Shown here: positions 1 through 12,457 of the stretch, piece after piece
Layout: the number at the start of each line of letters is the position of its first letter
How positions within the stretch are numbered: position 1 is the first letter of the stretch
Made by a program: the position numbers and the translations under genes
NCBI GenBank assembly: GCA_948567375.1
Contig: OX419757.1
Coordinates: 27,962,001-28,026,000 of the forward strand
DNA from: Lunularia cruciata
Lineage: Eukaryota > Streptophyta > Marchantiopsida > Lunulariales > Lunulariaceae
Direction: 5' to 3'
DNA length: 64,000 nucleotides
Notes under the pieces: model-generated
Told to the model about the DNA's origin: nothing
Databases searched by the model: none
Seen by the model: the letters and a program-made list of their open reading frames with translations, nothing else

Positions 1-501
1 ACCGTATTTCAATTAAAATAGTGGTAGACAGTATATATACAAGTCCAGAAGTCAAGTAGAACTCCAGTACAACTTCAAGGTTTGCAAGCCTGTAGGAGAA
101 ACTACTGGTGGGCTCGAACAGGAGCTCCCCACCTGGCAGAAAGAACAGAGGTTCTAAAATCTCTGTAGATGTTAAGACCATGATAACCATGGATATTTTG
201 TAAGACAGCAAAATTTTCTCCAAATCAGGTGAGGAGGGTAATTTTCGGAGACAAAGCTATTTATAAGTTTCCTACAAGCTGAAAGGTATGACTTTTTGGA
301 ATTATATAGTCGTCTGTATCTAACACACTCCGATTTTATAATCCCTAATTTACATTTGGAGGAAATGTCTGAAAGAACATGAGGGAGCGAGATTGTCTTG
401 ATCTACTAGGATATGAGAAGAGTGAAGCATGCAACAGACACTCATCCTCGCCAAGTGAGAAACAGCAGAGAAGAAGCTTGAAGAGATGGTCCAACATGAA
501 C
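1..501. other. Left edge: intron or gap after SHPRH exon 9, no exon recognised
   Basis: This stretch follows (on the minus strand) the GT donor at 501-500 of the last SHPRH exon seen. Reading the minus strand I find no match to the coiled-coil, RING or C-terminal helicase parts that should come next. A minus-strand frame is open from about 131 to the window edge after a CAG at 132-134, but its translation does not look like SHPRH. The rest of the gene is probably outside the window. Confidence 0.5.
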
Positions 502-3500
502 CTGCTGGTGTCCTTTTCTAAAATCCTCTCGCCCAGCAATATGCTTCGCAAGAAAAGATCCCATGTACTTGGACTTGATATCTGCACACTGCTTCATCAA
601 AAGACCATCCCTGAGAGTTCGAGGAACATTAGGACGAGGTAAATTGGGGGTCCCCAGTATGTCTGCTAAATTGTGAAGAGTATGTAGCTTCTGCAAAGGG
701 TCAACAAGCACATCTGCTGCGTTCTCTTCGGTTAATGACAGCGCTTCCCTGTAAATTGATATCGCTAAAGTGTAGTCATTTTCAATGATTGCTAGCGCAG
801 CCAACCCGTTCAAAGCACCAATCAAGACTCGCTGGGCTTCCTCCGCTTCAACTTTTGCTTTGTCTACCAACACCTGCACAGGTAAAGTTATCCAGAAAAG
901 CTTGTAAAATTATGGAAGAGGATGAGGTGACCCTATTGTTTGCGTTCCCTTTCCAGGCCAATGACATTCATCTCTTTTCCCCTATCCAGACAACACGCTA
1001 CCAGAATATTTACCATGCATGAAGGCACCCACAAGTTCATACTTTGCAGACATGATAGTTAGGTGCAAGGGTAACATGCCTTCTGCTCTGGGCAAACCCC
1101 TCAATAAATATCATTGTCTACATAATGGCCAATCCATCCAAGATCTATCCTTGTCGAAGTTAAGATGAGTCCTTGCCTGTAAAATTTCATCCATGGTCAT
1201 CGGTGTTCGCTGCTGCAAAGAACGAATTCCTGCACTCCCCACTTGAGGATGGCAACATGCTTGGCGCAACTTCAGCAAGGAATTCGACAGTAAAGAGGCC
1301 TCTGTTTGAGATAGAGGTCTATCTATTTCTTGCATTAGCAGTCTGTTAATTTTATCTTCTGTTGTCAACGGGTAAGTCAAGTTTTTCCCTTCATGGCTAT
1401 TCTGATGAGTTGGGCGATCCATCTGAACCATGTCAGCAGCTACATGCTCCGCATTAAGATCTCTTCCAGCCTCAACAACATCACGAGCTAAAGATGGTAC
1501 CCTAGATGATCCTTTAACTAGAACTGTATTTGTCCGCTCAAGCTGCGTGCGATATTTATTGATCACCTCTCTAGCCTTGACAGCACACTTCTCATGCTGT
1601 TGACGGTAGAAATGTGCTTCCACCGGTGAGAATCTTAACCACGTTAGAGATTCTGTCTGTGTCGGAAGGTTTAGCTCATCTTTCACATCTGTCTTTGATG
1701 AGCGCCACATGATAGTTCCTATATACTTATGCATATAGTTGATGGCCCATACTACACCAGCCTGGAAATATTTTACAGAGCTCAAAATTAGCTTCATTAC
1801 CACATAAATCTTGCCTTTCTCTACCATTCCAACCGTTCGCTAATAAGAACTAGACTCTGAGCGGCATCTTCTACGAATTGAGGCTTAGATGGCTTCGCTG
1901 CTCCAAATCGAGAAGCACGGCTTGCATCTTATGAAGCCTATGGAAGATCAAACACTTTGAGAGGAGTTGCTTACCTCGTATGGCTGCTGTAGGGCTTGGC
2001 TCCAGTGCTGATACTCATCGAACGGTTTTGCCTGTAGAAACTTGAGAAGCCCAAACAAATCATCAAGACCACGTTGAATGGGTGTGCCGCTCACACACCA
2101 CCGATTTTCAGCATCCAGCAGCAAGGCCATCTCAGTCGCCCTTGCAGTAGAGCTCTCGACCATCTGCGCTTCATCTAGGCAAATCCTCCACCACCGTAAT
2201 CTTGTCAAAGGTGTAGGTATTACTGGAAACCTACCATACGATCACCAATCAAGCTTCAAGTTGCATCAGCAGAGCTACCACTGCACACAACAGCCTAGTT
2301 CTACAACCGCACGTGAGACATTTTTACATCATATACAAGAACATGGCGCTTGCACAAAGTGACTTGTTAGCTGAACGTCTCTGCAAATCACCCTACACGT
2401 TTTTACGAAGTAAACTTATTGCTGAAATTGCCAGAGTTGTTTGCCATGAAAACACACCGTTTAATGTATCGTAAGGATCGTTGACCGGTCTTTGTCTTGT
2501 CCGAATCATGGAACAAATCGGAACGGAGTGTGTCATATGTCGTCAAAACTATGTCGGCTGAAGCAAGATCATGAGCCGATACAATCTTCAGTCTACGGCT
2601 TCCCAGTATTCCAGTCTCGGTCGCACTTCTTAGAATATTGGCTCCCTTCCCAACCCCTTCATAAACTATGATCTCCAATGAGCCTGGCTTTGTGTGGCTG
2701 AGAGATGAAAAAACAAACACAAGACATTTGTAACCTTGTCTGCAGCCTGTTACTTTAGATGATGTTAACACTCCTCCTTCGGAAAGATCAGAGACGATGG
2801 AGGTAAAAGAATCAAAACACTCCCGGTTCCGTCATAAGAAATTGGACAGGTTTCTGGTCGACGTTAAGTTACTCTCTCAGTAAGTAGGATAAGATAACGC
2901 TAACAACTCAATTCAGATGAGACCCTTAGCACGTCCGTTATTTTCACGCAGCCCTTATATAAGATTCCGAGGAGTAGGGAACGCACCGTAGTATCTCGTC
3001 TTGCCACTGTTGTAAGATGGGTGTTGGACAAACAACAAGGGTAGCTCCAGAGGCTCCATCCACTTGTACTTTCCCAATTAATTCCGCACATGATCCACAG
3101 ACGAACTTCTCCTCAGTTTGAGCTATAGTGCAACCACAAAGTCCATCTACACCATTCTGTTTTGGACCTTCCTTTCTGGTTCTCAGTCGCTTGGAGCTGC
3201 TGAGAATTGCACTCGGTCCTCGACCATTGGACATTCTCCCACCAGACCCTTTCGCTCCCTTCCAATGCGCATTCTTCTGCCCCACCAAATGTTCACCAGC
3301 CTTCATAAAGCCTACACAAGTTGAATGCTGCCAAGCATCACATGTGTCGCATTGAACCCAGGCATGCTCATAATCTTCTTCCTCTTCAACGGATCCACAA
3401 GCACATTCAACACGTTCATGCTTGCGACTTTCGAGTAGATTGTGCAACTCTTTCCTTGCTCTTTCTGAAGGACTGGGTGTAGGCAATTCTGTATGAGGAT

Positions 3501-5896
3501 TTGCTAAAATGCAGGCGAGCAGTTCAACCGTCTTACCAAGACCCATCTCATCTGCGGAAGCGGACACAGTGTTTGAACAGAATGTCAAGTCAAGACAACA
3601 GGATGAATCAATCCAAATAAGTTTCAAAATGTTAAAATGAAGTTAGTGACCTGCACTCCTAATAAGGATCACACAATATTCACATAAAATGATCTAAACG
3701 TCACAACACTGAATGGAAAACGTCCGTGCAACTTCAAGCAAGCTTCTCGCTGTACTGACCATTCTAGAGAAACAACAGTGAAAATTACCTGCAAGTATTC
3801 CCCCCCGAACGTAACATACAAAGTCGCGAGGCACTAATGAAACAGCCCCACTGCAACGCAAATGGAGTAGCAGGTTAGCAGGAAACTTTAAAAAAACCAA
3901 ATGCTTATGAAAAACACATGGCGTAGTCCACTGGTGACATCACAAATAATCGTGATCGTTTTGTGTAAATAGACCACCTGAGCTTCTCCTTCATACACCT
4001 AGTCATTCCAGAAGCTTACCAGCAATTACCTGCTATCACCTAACAAACCACAACAGGATGTTCTTACTACTCACATGGAGATTACATGAGGTCCCGATGT
4101 ACCCTTCCACCTCCTACTCCTAAATAGCATCTCGAAGGTTCAACCTCACGTATATGATGGCCATGTAAGGACATCACAAAACTCATCTCCTTCGATAAGG
4201 ATGCGCCAGAGTTGGAAGTACCTGAGAGAATTGTAGTAGAACTCAGAAGTTCCATCAATCGGAGATACCAAAAGCCACAAGGGGTGCTCATCTATATTCC
4301 ATCTTGCACTTGTGGATGTCGACGCGGAAAACTGACTAGCAAATGCACCAGGAGTGCACTCATTACCAGGAAGTGAACGCATTTGTTTCCCCAGACCTCT
4401 TTCCCGCAGAACCATCCAGAATGCCGCGCGACGCTGATATGGTCTGAGCACTGTAAGAAGTTGAGGAAAGCTCATTTCCGGACATTCAGTACTGCCCATA
4501 ACAGAAGTTGAACAGCCAAATTAGACCATTTTTTGAAGTCCAAAGTTACATGTCAGGAACTACAAAACGTTGCGGGCCAAGATAAGCTGTGAGTAACGCC
4601 TAGCGAGAGTATATCTGCGCACAGAGGAACTAAATGTAACTCTTATCCTGATCCTGCTCGTTGCTTATGGATAGCGATGGCTCAATAACACAAGCTACAA
4701 GCTGACATCATAAAGCATTAGACTTGAATGAGACCTACTTCACATGATTTTTGGAGATACACAATGAATGTGATTAGAAGCGTTGCTCCTAGAAGACTAA
4801 CATGCACTGCAGGATTTAGTTTTGAAACATGATCCTTCGGTTTCTCACCGAGATGGCTTAACTGCAGCATATAAGGCAGCAGGGTCGAACGAATGCTGTT
4901 TGCTATCCGGATCTCCTTCGTGATTCTCCATTTTTATCTTCTGAAGTGAACTCTCCAGTACGCTTGCAGAATTTAACTCAGGCCTTAACCAGGACATAAT
5001 TGTCTGCATAGCCTTCTTCCACAAGGGCCGTCTCATACACTCGTCAGGGCTTGTGAGAACTTTATCACTGATAAGCACCCGCAGTCTATTTGACACTCCA
5101 TGCTCTACACAAGGGGATGAACCACAAATCAAGCAAGGTCCTGCTTTGAGACTAACATACTCTTGTCGGATCAAGTAAGAAAGTGCTGAAAGAGCTGCAT
5201 CTGGTCCATCAATTTCTCCCGAAACAAGGACTTTCACTTCTTCGGGATTTGACACCCTTCCATCAGCATGTCCAGTCGAGGCTGTGCAACTACTGCTTAC
5301 ATCTCCTTCAATTGTTGCTTTTGAATACATGAGAATCTCCACCCGCATATCACTACTTGAAACATGTTGGAGACCGCCCACCTGGGTCTTTGCTACGTTT
5401 CTCAATTGCAGCCTGAGTCTAAAGGGCGAACCGTCGAAAGTATTTTTACACCCATTTGCTTTTTCGATTTCAAAGACCGTCGTTGAGCTAGTATTTAGCA
5501 GATGTATCTCCGCAACTTGTTTCCCAAACAGGTCTGGTATAATCATGCTTGTCCATGGTATATCCTCTGGTCTAGGCGAGATATTTTTTCGGGATCGTTT
5601 CTTCAGTTGAGAGGCTTCGCCCTCTTCGGGGTAAGCACCATCTTCCGGTGGAGCTTGATCCTCCACGTAACTCTGATCCCCTGTACTCAGTCCGTGGCAG
5701 TCAGATCAGACGTCAGATTTGGCAGCCAACCTAGATGAAACTTTATAAACACTCGACTATATTCTCCAGCGCCATAGTATCTGCTGCAGACAAGTTATGC
5801 AGCAAAAGGAAGCTTATACAATATGCATGCCGAGGATTTACTTGAAACATATTCTTCGTTGCCCCTTCTGGGCCTTGACTGTTTGCGCCTGGCCAT
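502..5896 (-). CDS. SHPRH: SHPRH-type SNF2 helicase / E3 ubiquitin ligase, 5' nine exons (partial)
   Basis: This is a Snf2-family ATPase with an inserted PHD finger; family members are nuclear and act in post-replication repair (PCNA polyubiquitination in the animal homologue). Exons by splice sites and phase are 5842-5896, 4849-5680, 4222-4491, 3789-3850, 2987-3551, 2458-2697, 1975-2230, 1177-1761 and 502-873. They join without a frameshift into 3,237 bp (1,079 codons). Seen in order: start MARRKQS; LRPYQRRAAFW near codon 310; ATP-binding motif DEMGLGKT at 407-414; PHD-type cysteines and histidine at about 456-561 (QCDTCDAWQHSTC); Walker B box DEAQ at 694-697; SGTPIQR; and KLRQACCHPQVG near 925. 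The start was chosen because plant family members begin with a very similar basic peptide; an in-frame upstream ATG at 6043 exists. The RING finger and helicase C domain lie beyond the left edge. All junctions are GT-AG except intron 8, which is GC-AG. The gene looks intact and is richer in GC than the flanking repeats. Confidence 0.93.
874..1176 (-). other. SHPRH intron 8 with GC-AG splice sites
   Basis: The exon ends ATTTTACAG and the next bases on the minus strand are GCAAGG, the usual GC-donor context; the acceptor is TGTGCAG at 874-880. No GT donor nearby keeps the conserved reading EILQ-VLVDKA that results from this junction. This is a rare but accepted U2-type intron class. Confidence 0.8.
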
Positions 5897-7100
5897 TTGA
5901 AGCAAGTGGCTCCTCCCTTTGTGTAGATTTATGGTTCTGACAATGAGGATGAGACAGCAATTAAATTTGAATAAACCATATGTAACGATAAACAAATTCG
6001 ACCGAAAGTCGGCAAGCTCCGAAATTGTAGCAGCAAGGTTCATTTATAGGAATAACCAAACTACGAAGAGAGTACGACCAAGATGCTAGAGGTATGAAAA
6101 TTGCATACACGACAGTTTAAAAGTGATACGATACCAACTCCTCGGTTGACGCTAATGAACAGATTGTATCACAACTACACTCAATTATACGGAAAAGAAT
6201 ATAATTCATGGGTTCCATCCTCACAGAAGGTAGCAATGCAAGGTAATGTTCCATCTCACGGTATTGATGTTTAAGTCTAGCTGCAGCTGTGCAAATCCGA
6301 GAGTCGGCACAGGGAAAGGAAAGAACCGAGAGGGGACGATGACGTTCTTACCATTTAAGGAACATATAACGGTACCACGAAAACAACTGCAAGCTTTTCC
6401 CACGGAATTGTTTTCAAATTTGATGATGCGCATTTTCCATGTGACGGAGTTCGTCAATAGATCAATAGATCAATTCTTTCCACGACCATAATCTATCTTC
6501 TTTCCACCGTTTCTCTCCTGAGCCATAAAATCGTATCAGTGCACCAACTAAGTCACATTTGTGCACACTTTCGACCACTATATGCTTCTTTATTCCTCTC
6601 TTCCAGTGAAATCTCTGGCATTTGACCGACAGCTTACACTGGGAGAACAACTGTCACATCGTGAGTACTAATGAGCCTAATTTACTGTCTCATCACTTCG
6701 AGTTTCCTCAGCAACGAATTCTGGACGTGACAGCTCCTGAGATTTTGAGCAGGAAGCGATTGGTAATCAAATGATAATAGTCGGGCAGCCGCGCTTTACA
6801 CAGCACCCAATTCTTAGTTGTTCCTATCACAGAAAGGTTGTGCCTTCCAACTCGAGCCGAAACTGCGCATTTATTCTAAACACACCAAAATCCCCATAGG
6901 CATCATCTGTTTTCAAAACTGCGTCCTATGCCAATCGCTTGTGCTTGCAAATTCAATCATCATGGTCCGGGATGCCTGTGCTCCTTATCCAATCGACCTT
7001 GCAGAGTCCCCTCGATCTCTGTCGACAGGTCGTGTCTTCGTCATGTCCACGAACATACACAAGTCTAGCAACGTAAGCGTCACAATTCAGCGGAGAGAAG
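5897..7100. other. Upstream region of SHPRH; no gene recognised
   Basis: This contains the 5' UTR and presumably the promoter of the minus-strand SHPRH gene. The minus frame stays open upstream to an ATG at 6043, giving a possible 49-residue N-terminal extension that lacks family support. I see no convincing TATA box, no second gene and no repeat matching the elements to the right. The plus-strand ORF at 6818-7105 has no recognisable domain. Confidence 0.45.
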
Positions 7101-8200
7101 ATTAGAATCATTCCAGCAAAGAAATGCCCATAAACCTCTGATGTTCTACTGTCGAGCGCCTGATGCTCAATCCATTATCCTGCGCATTAGCAATATGCTC
7201 AAACTTGGCCAGTATGTCAGGCGGGTAGCTTGAAAAACGCCAAATCAGATCACATTGCGCTTAAAACTATAGTCTACAGTGCTTAGCTTCCAGATAAAAG
7301 TCCGGTAAAGGAACCTTGGATAGACAACCTCAAATGATGAAAACTTGGCCATCAAGTGCTTAGTTGGACTCTACCATCTGATCGTTTGTTTCAGACATTT
7401 CTTTTTCTTGTACCACCACCAAACGTGACTTAGATATGTACTGTAGGCCACCAAACCTCACACCTGGTTTAATGTTTGCAAAATTGTCATTTGTTTATTT
7501 ATCTATAATGATTTGTATGCCTAATCCAATATGTCTATTTTGCATAAACTATAAGAATTGGGCGTGAAATGTGGTTCCACTTTGGTGAATCTTTGATGTT
7601 CATTTTCCACACATAAAACATTAATGACAAATGACCATAAATCCAATATGCTCATTTGTATGTGTCAGAGAGTGTCATGGAGAGTGAGCTTCAAACTCAA
7701 AGAGTATATATATAGGCCATGTTAGGATTCTTTTGGATTCTCTTCGCTTCTCTTCTTTTGGATTATCTTCAATTTTCTCTCCTAAGGCAGATTGTCTTCT
7801 CCCTTAGTTCTTCGTTAGTTCCTCCTAGCTATTCTCTTGTTTATCGTTAGCTCTCCCTCTCTCTCTCCTAGTGTGGGTTCTATTTTCCTTTAGTTCTTTT
7901 GGAGTTCTTCCTCACAATTCCGTTATTGAGTTGAGGTTCCACTTTGGTGATCTATAAGTTGAATCCTTTATGCTCATTCTCCACACGAAACATCAAGAAT
8001 CTGTATTTTAGGTTTCTTTTCATTTGTCGAATCGAGAGTAAGCTATCTGAAATAGCTTATAAAATCGCCATTTATAGTTAACTTGCTTTCGCTCTACTTA
8101 CTCTCTTGTTTATTTTTAGCCCTATATCTTCAACTCTCTTTCCTACTACATATCTTCTTCTTCTTTAGTTCTTCCTCACTATTCCACCTTACTAAATATA
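7101..8200. repeat. Degenerate LTR-like unit with TATA box, between host gene and element X
   Basis: Two related ~50-bp segments beginning GGTTCCACTTTGGTGA lie at 7572-7623 and 7934-7993. Between them is a TATA-like run (TATATATATAGG, about 7705-7715) followed by CT-rich leader-like DNA. This resembles the promoter half of an old LTR or TRIM element. No ORF, primer site or target duplication was found, so the class is uncertain. Confidence 0.3.
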
Positions 8201-8485
8201 TCAAAGACCATCATTGTAGAGGTTGCTACATCCGCCAATAATATTAAATTTCTTTGTCCTAGAGCAACATGGTTGAATATGCCAAAGACACACAAAAATT
8301 TCACACTTAATCACAACTCCATCAAATCTTTCCAAACAATCTTGATGGTGAAGATTTAGTCTCTCCTGAAAATGGCATTTCACTGCAAAATGACTTCACC
8401 TCAGAATTATGTTCCACCCTTCCACTTTCCACTGAAGGCACAACTTCCTCGATCAAAATTGTTTCACATCAACATTGCGCTGCAC

Positions 8486-8689
8486 TCACAAATGCGAAAT
8501 ACTACCAACACTACAATTCTTCTCAGATTTGTCAAGGCATTGCTTCAATTGCACTTCATTCAGGATCAAACACATATAATGAAGATCAAGATGCAGAATC
8601 CAACATCCAACACACACTAATTTGCACTTTGAAATTCTCCAAACACTCACAAACACAAATAGAGCACTGATACTTGGAATTAAGCTCAA
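8486..8689 (-). pseudogene. Small 3' ORF of element X, copy A (67 aa)
   Basis: This is an open frame near the 3' end of X-A ending CSVGSISHL. The same frame is open in the other two copies (29674-29880 and 45876-46103) although the large coiled-coil frame is broken there. It is Cys/Leu-rich, with no domain I recognise. Whether it is translated is unknown; it may simply be a chance open frame in a well-preserved segment. Confidence 0.35.
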
Positions 8690-8843
8690 GCAACGAGCAC
8701 TGCTTCACAACACTTCACTTTATCTATTCTCAAAAATTATGAACACTGAACATCAACATACTATGAATGCCACCTTTAAATAGTGAAGCTCTTCAGTAGT
8801 TATCTAACAACTATACCGTTTCTTAATAACTCTTTCTACCTAC

Positions 8844-9500
8844 TTTAGTACTTGAGGGACAAGAGAAGAGAGAAAATACAAATTTCACATTCAATCATCC
8901 AATGCCCCAAAGGAGCACCTTCTCTTTATTATATAGACAAAGATCTCTTCCAAGGAAGCTCCACCATACAATAAGGCACACAAATAGGTGCATGTCAGCA
9001 AGATCCACCCTTGGATTACTTACTTGGATGGGTGACATGTCGTTCTTGGTCCTATCTGGTTGGTCAAACAAGCTCTTGATGAGACAAAGTAGGAGGAGGG
9101 AAGGCCAGCCTTTACTTTGTTGGAGGGAAGATTAAGCACATTTTTGAGGCCTAATTCATCTGTTTAGGCCTTCAAAATTGCCTTCAAAGATTTCAAGCAT
9201 ATTTCAGTTCCTGCTCTATTAGTAGAAGTCCCCTTTTGGTGATATCTCTTTATGATCTGTTTATTTTATCATATATATCATCCTTCCAGATATTACCAAA
9301 CCAATTCTTACCTTTAAATCATATGTCTAGCTCTTGGTTCTAAGGTTTTCAAGTATATTTCAATTTTTGCCCTATTAGTAGAAGTACTCTTTTGGTGATA
9401 CTTCTATCTGATCTATTTTGACCATCATGTATAAAATCATTCCAAATGCTACCAAACTGAATTTCACATCTAGATCATATGGCTAGCTCTTGGTATTACA
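8844..9500 (-). mobile_element. Solo LTR of family G inside X-A
   Basis: On the minus strand it runs from TGTAATACCAAGAGCTAGCC at 9500 to a worn end near 8844. It has the TATA/leader segment (minus strand of 8915-8945) shared with the G1 and G2 LTRs, but is about 80 bp shorter. No internal gypsy sequence accompanies it. X-A sequence continues on both sides, so it is a later insertion reduced by LTR-LTR recombination. The target duplication is no longer clean (CCTAC versus CTATA). Confidence 0.8.
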
Positions 9501-9840
9501 CTATAGATCTAAATTGACAATGCACCTTTTCATATTTGCCTCTTCAAATCTCAAAATTGTTATTACTCCAATCCAATGTCTACTTCCTCCTCGGCTTCCA
9601 ATCCCAAAGTACCTCACATACTACTCTATCCTTGGGAATCACAACTACTAACTCTTCTACTTCTTCTTCCTCATCTACCCTTCCCTTCATGGGTAACCTT
9701 TCTAATTCTTTATCTCCCGACCCACTCTTCTCTAATATCTCCAATGGTAACTCCAAAGATATATGTACTCCTATCTCATCTACTTCGGGCTTTGCTCTTA
9801 CATCTTTCTAAAATTTATCTATCTCTAACTTAACTAAATC

Positions 9841-11720
9841 TTATCTAATTGTGATATTGTCTTCCACTTCCAATATCTTCCTATCTACACGAGTTATGAG
9901 ACTAATTAGCAAAGCATTCACATCTCTATCCTTTGCATTTCTTCTCCTTGTCTCTTGCACCAACAACCTTAACTTGTGCAAGCTTGTTTCTTCAATCATC
10001 ACATTGGCTTTTGTACTCAACATCGCATTCATCTTTACTACAATCTCCTTCAGTGGCATGAGCCCCATGCTTCTCTCAAGTTCTCGATCCGCTTGCCAAT
10101 CTTCCCTATACATTGCCAGTTCTACCTTGAATTTGGCTTTCACAGTCTCCTTCTCCTTCTCCTTCTCCTTCTCCTTTTGAACAATCTTCTCTTCCAGATT
10201 ACAAAGTAACTCTCTTAATCTTTCTTCCTCTCTATATCTCACTGTCAACTCTCTTTGCTAGAGCTGCTTCTTCTCTTCTACACTCTCCATTACATTGTTG
10301 AGCTCTTGCTCCTTTTGTGCTACTCTTGCCATAGCATGGATGATTTCTAATTGTGAATCAGCAAAATGCTATTTCAGGATTTCATACTCAGCTATCTTTC
10401 TATCTCTTGCTATGACATTCTACTCTATTACTCTCTCTTTACTTCCCACTTCCTTCTTTAAATTCTCAATTAATTGGTTTGGTACTACTACATCTACTCG
10501 TAGTACTTCCTTCTGCTACTCTCCTTGAGTTATGACCTTCTTCAACTCCAAGTTCTCTTCTTCTAACTTTGCCAACACCTGCAACATAGTCTTTACCTCC
10601 AGACACTCTAACTGCATTTCTCTCTTCTTTGCCTCCAACTTCATTAACAAAGGGCATACAATCTCCTGCAAATACTCCACTCCTCTTTGATTCACTTTGG
10701 CTTGTGGACTTTTCTCTTTTTTTGCTTCTTCTTCACTTGACACTCTTCTTCTCAACCGCAATCGCCTTATTGGAATGGACTCTTTGATCCCTGAACTTCC
10801 ACTCTCCATTTCTCTTCTTCTACTTGGCCCCGCCTCACACGCCACCTTTCTTCTAGAGCGGACATCTCTTTGAATGGTCACTCTCTTCTCTTCCTTCTCT
10901 AGAACTTTGTCTTCTTGTCTCAAGTTATCTTCTTTTGCCATCTCCAACTTTCCCTCTTCTTCCTTTGGTACTGGCTGCATCTCCACTCCATCTTCACTCT
11001 TGCTACTTGCTTCACCACTCTATAATGTGAGTTCCGGTTCTTCCTCTCTCTCTCTGAGTCTTCTAACTTGTACTCGGCTTCCCCTTCTAACTCATTTCTT
11101 GACAACACGACTACCACCAGGTCCTTCCTTGAGTTTACTTTCTTGGTCTTCTGAGGTCTTGTTGGTGCTCCTTCTTCTTCTTCTTCTGGTCAACTCTTCT
11201 TCTTTGACTTCAGAGCATTCATCTTCAACCACACACTCTGCCCTGTCTACGTGTAGTACTCATCATTGCTTCTGATTTGCATAATGTATTGCTGCTCCTC
11301 CGCATCAACATCTCTTCTTAAGTCGGGATGGAAATGCGACACCATCTTGTGTCTTTTTGCTATGTTCAACAAATTTAATCCCAAGTAGAAATGGGCTGCA
11401 AACGGCACAATGTAGTGTGGAGGCAACTTGTCCCGCAAATTCCACACTATTTGTCTTGTGCACTAATGGAAGCACTTCACCCAATTGATTGGTTCTCTTG
11501 AAAACATCTTATGGAAGAATATCGCTTGATGTTTCATCACATAAGTAGTCTGCTCAAGCTTGAAGATAACCATCATTGCTCCTACAATGCCTCTCCTCAT
11601 AGGGTCCTTGTAGCTCTTGACTTTATAACCATTCTCAAGCATTTTGAAGAAAAGGTGTCTTGCACTTCTTGGGTTTCTTCAACTACTTCTCATTTCCCCA
11701 AGAATGTGGCTCCTTGCTAG
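9841..11720 (-). pseudogene. Coiled-coil protein of element X, copy A (broken)
   Basis: In minus-strand order the fragments are an N-terminal domain with YVMKHQAI and NLRDKLPPHYIVPFAAHF (about 11720-11247), then a long stretch dominated by Glu, Lys and Arg (10986-10516 and 10248-9841) with heptad-like Leu spacing, typical of a coiled coil. Frameshifts and stops separate the pieces. The N-terminal domain is shared with X-B (27267-27796) and partly with X-D. It resembles no protein family I can name; a structural Gag-like role is only a guess based on its position in a mobile element. Confidence 0.55.
10147..10177. repeat. Hexanucleotide microsatellite (CTCCTT)x5
   Basis: About five units of CTCCTT lie inside the X-A coding region. 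On the minus strand they encode an alternating Lys-Glu run within the coiled coil. Confidence 0.9.
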
Positions 11721-12457
11721 CACCTCACCCACCTCTCTTCCAAGTACCAACCTCCAATCCGACTCTGTCCATCAAGCCGGATTTCCTCTCTTACCCTCTG
11801 CCTTGGGTCCATCGAGACATTTACTCTCAATGATCTTGGTCATGAAACGTAGAAAACTAAGGTTCTAGTTCCATGCATGAAATGTGATCTGAAGCCTGCT
11901 CAAGACTTTGATTCTTGTGATCACATCTTATCTCTGAATTGCATGATTTCTCATTGTGAATTCTGAGTTGTTCTTCCTTCCACCTCCCATCTTACTCTCC
12001 TCCACTCAAGGTTGGTGACTAATCTTCCAACCAACTCTAGGACTAGCTCTCCTTACTTCCTCTCAATGTACAAGTGCATCTCTTACTACACTCCCTTCTC
12101 CCTGATCTCCCTCAAGATGACTCCTTAATGGTGATGGAAAATTACTTGTCATCTCTTCATCTCTATTCCAAATTTTATAGTGATGCGCTTCCTCTATCTT
12201 TCTTCACTTTGAGTTTCTATCAAGAAATCACACCTCCTGCATGCTCCTATCACTGTCAATTTCCCCCTCCTAATAGGCCAGCCGTTTTTATGTGTGGTAC
12301 CTTCTTGAATGTCCCCAAAGGAAAGTTGTTACATTGTTCTCACCTTGGGTGGAGCGCCTCCCAGACAAAGTCTCCTTACTTTGGGTTGAATGTTGACAAG
12401 ACCAATCCGAGTACTTCATCTTCTGACACAAAGTAACTTTACCTCGGGTTGCAACCC

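Larger units (their letters stand above)
8201..12457 (-). mobile_element. Element X, copy A (enzyme-less coiled-coil element, minus strand)
   Basis: The whole stretch is a diverged copy of the element seen complete at 26467-30264, read on the minus strand. Its 5' end at 12457 lacks about the first 100 bp of X. Its 3' end is near 8201, beyond which similarity fades. It carries the same order of parts: untranslated 5' region, N-terminal domain, long Glu/Lys-rich coiled coil, 3' region with a ~68-residue small ORF. It is split by a G-family solo LTR at 8844-9500. No RT, integrase, protease or transposase motif was seen. Confidence 0.7.

Noticed and set aside
1-131. Open minus-strand frame at the left edge as SHPRH exon 10
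   Set aside because: Its translation has no resemblance to the SHPRH coiled-coil region expected next; the coordinates run from about 131 down to 1 on the minus strand.
3118-3355. Plus-strand ORFs opposite SHPRH exon 5
   Set aside because: Antisense shadows of the PHD-containing exon.
6818-7105. 95-aa plus-strand ORF upstream of SHPRH
   Set aside because: No recognisable domain, no codon or context support, no relation to neighbouring elements; taken as a chance open frame.
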